Assembly (NCBI GenBank): GCA_951812345.1
Contig: OX638295.1
Span: 1,770,965-1,834,964 of the forward strand
Length of the DNA stretch: 64,000 nucleotides
Source of the DNA: Rhodothermales bacterium
GTDB lineage: Bacteria; Bacteroidota; Rhodothermia; Rhodothermales; VXPQ01
Direction of reading: 5' to 3'
Shown: one piece after another, positions 17,490 to 25,025 of the stretch
How positions within the stretch are numbered: the stretch's first letter is position 1
Layout of the letters: each line of letters begins with the position of its first letter
Position numbers and translations under genes: made by a program
Notes under the pieces: generated by a model
What the model saw: only the letters and a program-made list of their open reading frames with translations
The model's database searches: none
What the model was told of the DNA's origin: nothing

Positions 17490-18173
17490 CTACAACTCGC
17501 CGCGGCCTTTCATGCCCTGCGCCGGACGGAAGGAACGAATCCGATTCTCCGTTCCGCTGAACAATCGGCGTATGTTGGTCCGGTGCGCAAGAACAATGCT
17601 CACCGTGATCGCAATCCCGAAAACGAGCAGGCTCGGATCGACCCGTTCGATGTCGAATACATAGCGCCGAATGGCCACCACGGACGGGAAGGCCGCCGCC
17701 GCCGAAAGCGAGGCTACCGAAACGTACCGTGAAGAAAGAAGCACGATCAGGAAGATGGCCAGCGTAATCCCCATGGTGGCCGGCGTCAGGGCAAACAGTA
17801 CCCCGGCAGCGGTGTTTACGCCCTTGCCTCCCCGGAAACCCGCCCACACCGGATACATATGTCCGATAATCGCCGCCACGCCAGCCAGAAGCCGTACGAC
17901 TACTTCCATTTGCCAGACGGCGAACCCCGCAGGAAGCGCATCCAGCCGGAGCGATGCAATAACGCCGGCGGCCAGCAGCCCCTTGCCCAGATCCACGAAC
18001 GAGGCAAGCACGCCCGCTTTCCATCCGAGCACCCGGAAAACGTTCGTCGCTCCGGCGTTACGGCTTCCGTGCAAACGGATATCCACGCCGTGCATCCACT
18101 GGCCTACCCAGACACTGCCGGGTATGGAGCCCGCCAGATAACTCAGGATCAGAATAACGGCAAGAGACAGCAT
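17490..18173 (-). CDS. plsY: Glycerol-3-phosphate acyltransferase (acyl-phosphate dependent)
   Basis: A 227-residue polytopic membrane protein; the ATG at 18171-18173 gives MLSLAVILILSYLAGSIPGSV, the expected PlsY N-terminus. The three family motifs are recognisable: SIPGSVWVG, HGSRNAGATNVFRVLG and GHMYPVWAGFRGGKGVNTAAG. There are about five hydrophobic segments. PlsY transfers an acyl group from acyl-phosphate to glycerol 3-phosphate at the inner membrane; its downstream neighbour gpsA makes the acceptor. The C-terminal tail after the last helix is longer and more basic than in many homologues. The 186-bp region upstream (18174-18359) holds no gene and no clear terminator. Confidence 0.93.
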   Translation of the reverse strand: MLSLAVILILSYLAGSIPGSVWVGQWMHGVDIRLHGSRNAGATNVFRVLGWKAGVLASFVDLGKGLLAAGVIASLRLDALPAGFAVWQMEVVVRLLAGVAAIIGHMYPVWAGFRGGKGVNTAAGVLFALTPATMGITLAIFLIVLLSSRYVSVASLSAAAAFPSVVAIRRYVFDIERVDPSLLVFGIAITVSIVLAHRTNIRRLFSGTENRIRSFRPAQGMKGRGEL

Positions 18174-18359
18174 GACACGAAGAAGGTAGGAATTGCTTCG
18201 GGTATATGTGAACACGCCGGCCGACCCGACAGGTTTCCGGGAGCGCCGTCCGGAGGCAACAAGTACACGTGCCTGACAACGACAGCACAGTCCTCCGGAA
18301 GGGTATACGGAAAAAACCGGCGAGAGATTCGTTCTTCTATCGCTCCGGGGTGTTTCCCT

Positions 18360-19559
18360 TCACACCCGCTCCAGCGCCTGCACGAGATCCGCCGCAATAT
18401 CCTCCGGGTCTTCGATGCCCACCGAAATCCGCACCAGGTTGTCGCCGATACCCAACTGCGCCCGCCGCTTGGGGCCGATATTCTTGTGCGTCGTGGTGGC
18501 CGGATGCGTCATCAGCGAGTGTACATCCCCGAGACTCGTCGCCCGGACCACCAGTTGCAACGCATTGGCGAACCGGAAAACAGCCGCTTCGTCGGCGTCG
18601 CGTATATCGAAACTCACCATGCCGCCGTACAAGGTGTCGCCGTCGGGACCGCGGGCGAACAACCTGTCCGCAACCGCCTTGTCGGGATGGCTGTCGAGCC
18701 CGGGATAATGCACCATCTCCACCCGGGGATGCGCTTCGAGCACCCGCGCCACACGCAAGGCATTCCGGGAATGTTCTTCCATGCGCAGCGGCAGCGTCTT
18801 GATGCCCCGCATGGTCAGGAACGAGTGAAAAGGACCGAGATTCGGGCCCAGATGGCGACCCAACTCCTGCATCCAGTCCGCATGGGCTTCGCGACAGACC
18901 GTTACCCCACCCAGCACGTCCGCATGACCGGCAAGGTACTTGGTGGCGCTGTGCATGAGGATATCGGCCCCAACATCGAACGGGCGGCTCAGAACGGGCG
19001 TGGTGAACGTCGCGTCCACCACCACAGGCACGCCATGTCGTTTAGCCATAGTGCAGATGGAATCCAGGGGCGTTACCCTGACAAGCGGATTCGAAGCGGT
19101 CTCCACGAGGATGCACCCCGTGTCGCTTTGCGCAAGCGCCGCTTCGAACGCCTCTATATCGCAAGGATCCGCATAGCGAGTCATCACTTCCTGCTGTTCC
19201 ATGAGTTGCAGAAGCTGGAAGGTTTCCCCAAAAAGCACTTCCGCCGTCAGAATGGAAGCAGGACGATCCCTGAGCGCCGTAAGCAGGGCGATGTGCAAGG
19301 CCGCCATGCCCGAACTGCACGCCAGTGCGCTGTCGCCGCCCTCCAGCAAAGCCACCTGACGTTGCAGGGCGGCCGCAGTCGGGTTGCCGTAGCGCTGGTA
19401 AACGAAGCCCTCCATTTCCGCGTTGGCGACCGCTGTCATGTCGGCCGCCCGCTCGTAATGGAAACTGGCCGCCAATTCGATGGCAGGGGCCGAGGGAGAA
19501 TACGGCGCATCTCCGCGCTCCGGCATACACCCGTGAATGGCAAGCGTGCTCTGTTTCAT
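18360..19559 (-). CDS. PLP-dependent Cys/Met metabolism enzyme (cystathionine synthase/lyase family), second copy
   Basis: A 399-residue fold-type I PLP enzyme. Features: the QRYGNPTAAALQ segment near residue 56, SSGMAALHIALL near 82, DATFTTPVLSRP near 182, and the Schiff-base Lys in HSATKYLAGHADV near 208; it ends LVRISVGIEDPEDI. These define the cystathionine gamma-synthase/lyase, methionine gamma-lyase and O-acyl-homoserine sulfhydrylase family; the members cannot be separated safely by eye. It overlaps the upstream paralogue by 4 bp (ATGA), so the pair is translated together. The N-terminal extension with MPERGDAPYSPSA is slightly different from that of its partner. Role in methionine synthesis or degradation is possible. 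Confidence 0.85.
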   Translation of the reverse strand: MKQSTLAIHGCMPERGDAPYSPSAPAIELAASFHYERAADMTAVANAEMEGFVYQRYGNPTAAALQRQVALLEGGDSALACSSGMAALHIALLTALRDRPASILTAEVLFGETFQLLQLMEQQEVMTRYADPCDIEAFEAALAQSDTGCILVETASNPLVRVTPLDSICTMAKRHGVPVVVDATFTTPVLSRPFDVGADILMHSATKYLAGHADVLGGVTVCREAHADWMQELGRHLGPNLGPFHSFLTMRGIKTLPLRMEEHSRNALRVARVLEAHPRVEMVHYPGLDSHPDKAVADRLFARGPDGDTLYGGMVSFDIRDADEAAVFRFANALQLVVRATSLGDVHSLMTHPATTTHKNIGPKRRAQLGIGDNLVRISVGIEDPEDIAADLVQALERV

Positions 19560-20734
19560 ACGGCTTCCAGCGCCTGTTCAAGGTCCGCAAGAATATCGTC
19601 GATGTCTTCCGCGCCGATGGACAGGCGAACCAGCCCGTCCGTGATACCCAGTTGCGCCCGGCGTTCGGGAGAGAGCATCCGGTGCGTGGCGCTGGCCGGG
19701 TGCAGCCCCAGCGTGGTCAGATCCCCGATGCTGGCCGAGGTAGCGGCAAGGCGCAGGCGGTCCAGAAATGCGTAGGCGCCATCCTGCCCGCCACGCACAT
19801 CGACCCCCACCGTGCCGCCTGCCTGTCCCGCAGGAAACAGTTTCGCCACGACTTCAGCGTCCGGATGATCCGGATTCCCCGGATACAGGATACGTTCGAT
19901 GGCCGGATGCCCGGTCAGCTCCTCAGCCACTAGCCGGGCGTTTTCGCAGTGCCGTCTCATGCGCAGCGATAGCGTCTTGATCCCCCGCATGACCAAAAAC
20001 GCCTCGAACGGCCCCGGATTGGGGCCGAGGCGCCGGTACACTTGTCCGAGCGCTTCGCGATGCTCTTCCTGGGCAACCACCGCGCCCGCCAGCACATCCC
20101 CGTGACCTGCAAGGTACTTGGTAGCGCTGTGGATGACCATGTCGGCGCCATGCTCCATGGGTTTCAGGAGCAGGGGCGTGAACGTGTTGTCCACGAGAAA
20201 AAGCGCGCCGGCGTCGTGGGCAATCTCTGCGAGACGGTCCAGATCCGCGACACGCAGACACGGGTTGGACAATGTCTCCATGATGAGCAGGGCGGGGCGG
20301 GTTTCGCGCACGGCTTCGTGCACCGCCTCCAGGTCGCAAAAGTCGCAGAACCGAACATCGATCCCCGACGGCCTCAGTACGCTTGAGAGCAGTTCGAGAC
20401 TACCCCCATAGAGCACATCGGCGGCCACAATCGACCGACGGCGATCCAGGAGCGCTGTCATGATAGCGAGGTGCACCGCCCCCATACCAGAAGCTGTGGC
20501 GAACGCTCCGTCCATGCCTTCGAGCATGGCGATCTGCTCTTCGAGCGCTCCTGCACTGGGGTTGCTTATCCGCGAGTACACCTCTCCGGTGCGTTCCTCT
20601 GCGAACACCTCGGCAAGGTCCTCTATGCGTTCGTAGAAGAAACTCGACGAAGAATAGACAGGGGTCGCCACAGGGATATAGTCGCCGAGCCGCTTGCGGT
20701 CACCGGCGTGCACCAGCGAGGTCTGGAGCTTCAT
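19556..20734 (-). CDS. PLP-dependent Cys/Met metabolism enzyme (cystathionine synthase/lyase family), first copy
   Basis: A 392-residue paralogue of the gene that follows it. It has the N-terminal LVHAGDRKRLGDY segment, YSRISNPSAGALEEQIAMLEG near residue 53, ASGMGAVHLAIM near 82, METLSNPCLRVADL, DNTFTPLLLKP near 181 and the PLP Lys in HSATKYLAGHGDV near 205. Family as for its partner: cystathionine gamma-synthase/lyase or related. The conserved YSR and NP..AL features fit an enzyme acting on gamma-substituted amino acids. It begins only 5 bp after the stop of the T9SS cargo gene at 20740, so it may share that transcript. Two different but overlapping family members suggest consecutive steps or different substrates. 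Confidence 0.85.
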   Translation of the reverse strand: MKLQTSLVHAGDRKRLGDYIPVATPVYSSSSFFYERIEDLAEVFAEERTGEVYSRISNPSAGALEEQIAMLEGMDGAFATASGMGAVHLAIMTALLDRRRSIVAADVLYGGSLELLSSVLRPSGIDVRFCDFCDLEAVHEAVRETRPALLIMETLSNPCLRVADLDRLAEIAHDAGALFLVDNTFTPLLLKPMEHGADMVIHSATKYLAGHGDVLAGAVVAQEEHREALGQVYRRLGPNPGPFEAFLVMRGIKTLSLRMRRHCENARLVAEELTGHPAIERILYPGNPDHPDAEVVAKLFPAGQAGGTVGVDVRGGQDGAYAFLDRLRLAATSASIGDLTTLGLHPASATHRMLSPERRAQLGITDGLVRLSIGAEDIDDILADLEQALEAV

Positions 20735-20739
20735 CCGCC

Positions 20740-21615
20740 CTATCTGACAAGCGTCATGGTTTTTGTCAGTGCCTTTGCGCCGCGGCCGATCGTCAGGCGG
20801 TAGAGGTAGTTCCCGGTCGGCAATCCCCCGGCGTCGAACCTGGCCCTGTGCTCCCCTTGCGGCAGTACGGAATCCACGAGGATTGCGACAAGTCTGCCGG
20901 CCATATCGTACACTTCAAGGCGCACGGGACCGGACTCGTCCAGATAATAGACAATCTCCGTGGACGGATTGAACGGGTTCGGATAGTTCTGGGCCAGCGT
21001 CGAGGTTTCGGGAAGCTCGTCCGCACGATCGACGGACGTGCTTTCCTTAACGTTATCTACATCTACACTTGGCGCCTTTGCGAAGGTAATGGAAACCGTA
21101 CCCTCATCCGGAGTTATTCGGTCAATTAACGGAGCAAAGGCGGCATATTTCGGCGGGAGCAGCGATGCAAGGGGTTTAATCGTGTCTATGAATGCATTTA
21201 TCGCACTGATCTCCATCACAAGAGTCATATCGGCATCGCCATCGAATGTATAATGAGAACGTAGTGGAGGAAGAGTCGCCAGAAGAGGTATTGTTAACGT
21301 AAGGATATCTGCCGCCTCGTCTACCTCAAAGGCAATCAATCTCTGAATCGATATGTCGTCTGCCCATATATCGTGCGTCAGTGAAAGATACACGTCGAGC
21401 GAATCGCCGCCAGGATATTCCCGGAATGTGATGAGGCCCGTATTCAGGTATGCTTCTATATTCCCGGATCTGTCCCCCGAATCGTCCCGTATCTCCGATA
21501 GTTCCCAGGTTCCCGCCAACCTTTCCTTATCGGACAGGGTCTGCGCAAATGCGGACCATGATACCGATAATATGACAGGCAGCGTTATCAAAAAAGCAAG
21601 CGATTTCCTGATCAT
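20740..21615 (-). CDS. Secreted protein with type IX secretion sorting domain, copy A
   Basis: A 291-residue protein with a signal peptide (MIRKSLAFLITLP... to FAQ, about 1-25), a middle region of about 165 residues beginning GTWELSEIRDDSGDRSG, and a C-terminal domain of about 90 residues from NYPNPFNPSTEI to LTKTMTLVR. The latter is the type A T9SS sorting domain common in Rhodothermota and related groups, so the protein should be exported and then moved across the outer membrane. The middle shows alternating beta-strand pattern, lipocalin-like at best; no function can be assigned. Its N- and C-termini match the gene at 22038-22838 almost exactly while the middle has diverged, and a purM fragment lies between the two. 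Confidence 0.85.
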   Translation of the reverse strand: MIRKSLAFLITLPVILSVSWSAFAQTLSDKERLAGTWELSEIRDDSGDRSGNIEAYLNTGLITFREYPGGDSLDVYLSLTHDIWADDISIQRLIAFEVDEAADILTLTIPLLATLPPLRSHYTFDGDADMTLVMEISAINAFIDTIKPLASLLPPKYAAFAPLIDRITPDEGTVSITFAKAPSVDVDNVKESTSVDRADELPETSTLAQNYPNPFNPSTEIVYYLDESGPVRLEVYDMAGRLVAILVDSVLPQGEHRARFDAGGLPTGNYLYRLTIGRGAKALTKTMTLVR

Positions 21616-21817
21616 GGCTTTTGGATCCTAATGTGTGATCGATCCGAACGGATGGGAATCCTTCGGCGTAACGCCCTGCCCGGACATAATGCCCAATGTT
21701 TTCCCCGCCCTGCATGGCAGTCCCTCAGGGAAAATACCACAGTGCAAGAAGGGTTGCAAAGCAAGTGCACAACTTTTCACGCCGCTTTACCGGGCTATCG
21801 GGTCGCACACCGTATGG

Positions 21818-21988
21818 CAACGAGCAAATATTCCCGATGTTCCGGAGTTGTTCGCGAAGGCTCTCAAGAATGCACGGCGCGATTCCGCCTCCCTTGCCGG
21901 CTTCGTCATTCCTTTCCGGCTCGACGGCAGCAGCCCCATTCCGGGATCGAACGTGCGACGCAAATCGTCTTCCCGGGAAGATATCCTG
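21818..21988 (-). pseudogene. Decayed duplicate of the 3' end of purM
   Basis: This non-coding stretch aligns with the end of purM (about 23057-23205): shared words include CAACGA..AAAT, TTCCGG.GTTG.TCGCG, CTCAAG.ATGC, ACGGCGCGAT, CTTGCCGGC and GCAAATCGTCTTCC. There are many substitutions, an insertion of about 18 bp near 21900 and a lost stop codon, so no frame survives. It lies between the two T9SS paralogues at the same distance upstream of copy A as purM is from copy B, which marks the left-over of a tandem duplication. The flanks 21616-21817 and 21989-22037 hold no gene. Confidence 0.75.
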
Positions 21989-22037
21989 AATCGATAAGAT
22001 AAAGAAACGGGGGCTCTTTTCTCATATCCATATACCC

Positions 22038-22838
22038 CTATCTGACAAGCGTCATGGTTTTTGTCAGTGTCTTCGCACCGCTGCCGATCGTCAGGCGGTA
22101 TACGTAAGCTCCGGTCGGTAACCCACCGGCGTCGAACCGGGCCCGGTGCTCCCCTTGCGGCAGTACGGCCTCCACAAGGGTTGCGATACGTTTGCCAGCC
22201 ATATCGAACACTTCAAGGCGTACGGGACCGGATTCGTCCAGATAATAGACGATCTCCGTGGACGGATTGAACGGATTCGGGTAGTTCTGGGCCAGCGTCG
22301 AGGTTTCAGGAAGCTCGTCCGCGCGATCGACGGACGTTACGTCCTCCACGACACGTGTGAAGGTATAAACCAGGGTGCCGGTATAGGAATCAGGTTTGAC
22401 GAAGCCTGGAACAAAGAGTGGTATCAGGTCCATAGCGCTATTCATTACATCGCTATCCAAAGCAAGCGTCATCGTAGTGTCGCTTTCGAACATATATGCG
22501 GCAGGTATATTGAAAACGCCCAGGAGGCTTATCGAAAGGCTATCCACATCCTCGGCCATTTCATACGTGCCTGAAGAAGGCTCGCTGTCCTGCGCATCGT
22601 CGCCTGCCGTTGCAATCAGGAAATCGACTTTCAGCGTATCGTCTTCCTCTGCATAAAACGTAATGTTAAACACATACAAATCGAGATCCCCGGATCGGTC
22701 CCCCGAATCGTCCTGGATATCCGACAGTTCCCAGGCTCCAAGTATCATTTCCGCATCGGTCATTTGCGCCAATGCAGACCACGGCGACAGGAGCATAACG
22801 GATAGTATGATCAAAAAAGCAAGCGATTTCCTGGTCAT
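22038..22838 (-). CDS. Secreted protein with type IX secretion sorting domain, copy B
   Basis: A 266-residue paralogue of copy A. The ATG at 22836-22838 gives MTRKSLAFLII and a signal peptide ending in Ala-Gln near residue 25; the frame extends 13 codons upstream but without export features. The region after the signal (GAWELSDIQDDSGDRSGD) and the C-terminal T9SS type A domain (NYPNPFNPSTEI ... TLTKTMTLVR) are nearly identical to copy A, but the 130-residue middle is not readily alignable. It follows purM by 215 bp. Strong conservation of the sorting domain with a divergent cargo part suggests relaxed or diversifying selection on the secreted portion. Function unknown. Confidence 0.85.
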   Translation of the reverse strand: MTRKSLAFLIILSVMLLSPWSALAQMTDAEMILGAWELSDIQDDSGDRSGDLDLYVFNITFYAEEDDTLKVDFLIATAGDDAQDSEPSSGTYEMAEDVDSLSISLLGVFNIPAAYMFESDTTMTLALDSDVMNSAMDLIPLFVPGFVKPDSYTGTLVYTFTRVVEDVTSVDRADELPETSTLAQNYPNPFNPSTEIVYYLDESGPVRLEVFDMAGKRIATLVEAVLPQGEHRARFDAGGLPTGAYVYRLTIGSGAKTLTKTMTLVR

Positions 22839-23053
22839 GGTTCTCCGTCTCAATGTATTGCCAAACAGGGGAAGCACACGGAGTCCTGCGCCGCTACGCG
22901 CTGCTCCGGAAAGTGTTTGTCATTCACTGTGTGGTCCATGGTTGGACAGTTGCGCCAATATAGCGCATCGAAACAGAATTGCAAAGAAGAGGCGCCCGCC
23001 GGGCAAGGAACAACAAGCGCCCCTTAAACAAGGACTCCGCGCCGCCAATCCGG

Positions 23054-24052
23054 TTACAACGAACGAATCTCCCCGATCTTCCGGGGTTGCTCGCGGAGGT
23101 TCTCAAGGATGCGTACGGCGCGATCCGCCTCGCTTGCCGGCGCCACGGCAAGCAGTCCCATGCCAAGATTGAACGTACGGCGCAAATCGTCTTCCGGGAC
23201 GTCGCCGAGTTCCTTAATCAACCGGAAAAGAGGCGGGCGCTCCCAGGCATCGTAGTCGATGTCGAAAGTGAGGCCGTCCGGTATGATGCGCGGCGTATTG
23301 CCGGGAATGCCGCCTCCCGTAACGTGCACGAAACCCCGCTCCACCCCTTGTTCGAGCAGGGCGCGGATCGGCCTGAGGTAGGACCGGTGTACGGCAAGCA
23401 GCGCCTCGCCGACGCTCGCCCCGCCCAGTTCCTCCGGGCGATCCCCCGGATCGAAGTGGGAAAACAACACGGTGCGTGCCAGCGAATAGCCGTTCGTATG
23501 CAAGCCGGTCGAGGGAAGGCCCAGCAGCACATCCCCCGCCTCGATGGCCGATCCGTCGACGATCTGCGCCTTTTCGACCACGCCCACGATGGCGCCGGCA
23601 AGATCGTACTCGCCCTCGCCGTAGAGACCCGGCATCTCCGCTGTCTCTCCTCCGATCAGCGCACACTCGTTCTCCTTGCATGCGATCGCCATGCCCCGAA
23701 CCACGTCTTCGGCCACATCCGGATCGAGCTTCCCCGTCGAGAAATAATCCAGAAAGAACAGCGGCCGGGCCCCGCACACGGCGATATCGTTTACGCAGTG
23801 GTTGACCAGGTCCTGGCCCACGGTGTCGTGGCGGCCCGTACGGAACGCCACCTTGAGTTTCGTGCCGACCCCATCCACCGAGGAGACAAGCAGCGGGCGA
23901 TCGTACCCGTCGCCCAGTTCGAAGAAAGCGCCGAAAGCGCCGATGTCCGCAGCTACCCCCCTCGTGAAGGTCTCCCGCACAAGCGGCTTGATGCGGCGCA
24001 AGGTTTCTTCCCCTGCATCGATGTCTACCCCGGCGTCGCGATACGTAGTCAT
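23054..24052 (-). CDS. purM: Phosphoribosylformylglycinamidine cyclo-ligase (AIR synthetase)
   Basis: A 332-residue protein with the PurM signature elements: TYRDAGVDIDAGEE at the N-terminus, SSVDGVGTKLKVAF near residue 57, GQDLVNHCVNDIAVCGA near 78, GGETAEMPGLY near 133, and GGGIPGNTPRI near 250. It converts FGAM to AIR with ATP in purine synthesis, in the cytoplasm. Length is normal (E. coli 345). It starts 15 bp after the stop of the phytoene-synthase-like gene. Its last 150-170 bp are duplicated in decayed form at 21818-21988. Other purine genes are not adjacent; purD lies about 32 kb away. Confidence 0.95.
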   Translation of the reverse strand: MTTYRDAGVDIDAGEETLRRIKPLVRETFTRGVAADIGAFGAFFELGDGYDRPLLVSSVDGVGTKLKVAFRTGRHDTVGQDLVNHCVNDIAVCGARPLFFLDYFSTGKLDPDVAEDVVRGMAIACKENECALIGGETAEMPGLYGEGEYDLAGAIVGVVEKAQIVDGSAIEAGDVLLGLPSTGLHTNGYSLARTVLFSHFDPGDRPEELGGASVGEALLAVHRSYLRPIRALLEQGVERGFVHVTGGGIPGNTPRIIPDGLTFDIDYDAWERPPLFRLIKELGDVPEDDLRRTFNLGMGLLAVAPASEADRAVRILENLREQPRKIGEIRSL

Positions 24053-24067
24053 TACCTTTTTCTGAAG

Positions 24068-24892
24068 TTATCCGCGTGAACGGAAGGTGGTGCGCCCGAA
24101 TCTCGCCTGAATGCGGACCTGTATCCGGCTTCGTACAGAGAGCGTGATCGGCCTGGTCCATACATCGTACTCGCGCCGCCGGATTTCGTGCAGAACTTCC
24201 AGCGCACCCAGCCACCACCGCTTGAACGCACCGGCCTTGCGGCGCGGTAATTCGAGGGCAAGAGGCTCGGCCAGTGCAAAGGCGTTCTTGGCGCGAATGG
24301 TTTGTTTCCACAAAAGCCGTTTCATGGACTCGTCTACTCGTCCCTCGAGGAGCTGGTTGTGCGAAACGCTGTGCTGGACAAGATCCGTCTCGGGAATGAA
24401 AAAACGCCCTTCGGCTACATCGCGTTTCAGGGCCATAAGACGACCTGTCCAGAAAAATCCGTGGGCCAATTCGTCAATGTAATTACGTTGCCACGACCCG
24501 GAAATACCTGCAAGATGGGCAAGCAGGCGGGCATGCGGACAAACCCATTGTTCCATGAAATCGTTGACCGCGCGGTCGTCCGGAAAGCGCGCAGGCCCTG
24601 CCCATACCCGGGCCGCCGACACCTGCTCGACCAGCAATGCACGGGGCAATTCTTCCGCCTCGCAAGCAGCAAGGGCCTGCTTCGACACAGCCTCCGGAAT
24701 AATCCGGAGCGGCTTGCCAGCTATAAGGCGATCACATTCCTCGTCGAAAAAGGTGTCGGCAGGAGACCTGGACGTTGAAGCGGAGGGCAAGGCAAGTAAC
24801 AGGGCGGGCCGGGCAAGCGCCTCGTGAAAATCCCACAGCGCCTGGGCATGCGGGAGTTGCCTCCGGTTCCACCCATCGAGGTAGAATGGCAT
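24068..24892 (-). CDS. Divergent squalene/phytoene synthase-family protein
   Basis: A 274-residue mostly helical protein. I start it at the ATG at 24890-24892 (MPFYLDGWNRRQLPHAQAL); the frame continues upstream into the repeat fragment at 24977-25025, which is not credible coding sequence. The order of segments matches head-to-head prenyl synthases: an N-terminal helix pair, VCPHARLLAHLAG, then GRLMALKRDVAEGRFFIPETDL, the equivalent of the second Asp-rich motif and the GR.Y.P segment. The first DxxxD motif is not visible and the second is shortened (RDVAEG instead of RDVGED...). It may therefore be a non-catalytic or altered family member, as in NDUFAF6-like proteins. It lies between thrC and purM with 15 bp to purM. 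Confidence 0.6.
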   Translation of the reverse strand: MPFYLDGWNRRQLPHAQALWDFHEALARPALLLALPSASTSRSPADTFFDEECDRLIAGKPLRIIPEAVSKQALAACEAEELPRALLVEQVSAARVWAGPARFPDDRAVNDFMEQWVCPHARLLAHLAGISGSWQRNYIDELAHGFFWTGRLMALKRDVAEGRFFIPETDLVQHSVSHNQLLEGRVDESMKRLLWKQTIRAKNAFALAEPLALELPRRKAGAFKRWWLGALEVLHEIRRREYDVWTRPITLSVRSRIQVRIQARFGRTTFRSRG

Positions 24893-24976
24893 GGGCAGGG
24901 AATCCGGGATATCGGGTGAAGAAACCGGCAAGGAAAAGGATGTATTGTTTTCGGTGCGGTTGCCGATCTTACTATA

Positions 24977-25025
24977 GGATACTCTGATTAAGTCCGCAAG
25001 GCTCAGAGGCTGAGAGGGGTGCGCT
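24977..25025. repeat. 49-bp left-end fragment of the MITE-like element
   Basis: The sequence from GGATACTCTGATTAAGTCC to GAGAGGGGTGCGCT matches the first 49 bp of the full copies at 8736 and 28849, with a terminal repeat closest to the consensus. The homology ends exactly where the thrC stop codon (25026-25028) begins, so the rest of the element has been lost or was never present. Nothing else is seen in 24893-24976. Confidence 0.8.

Noticed and set aside
16471-18024. A single 517-codon frame spanning plsY and gpsA
   Set aside because: The first third is out of frame with plsY, whose motifs are clear. The GpsA family start is at about 17475.
17859-19775. A 638-codon plus-strand open frame
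   Set aside because: It lies opposite plsY and the PLP enzyme, both of which have clear catalytic motifs. Its composition is that of an antisense shadow.
22663-23172. A 169-codon plus-strand ORF over the purM-cargo spacer
   Set aside because: It runs opposite parts of purM and cargo B and has no recognisable features or start signal.
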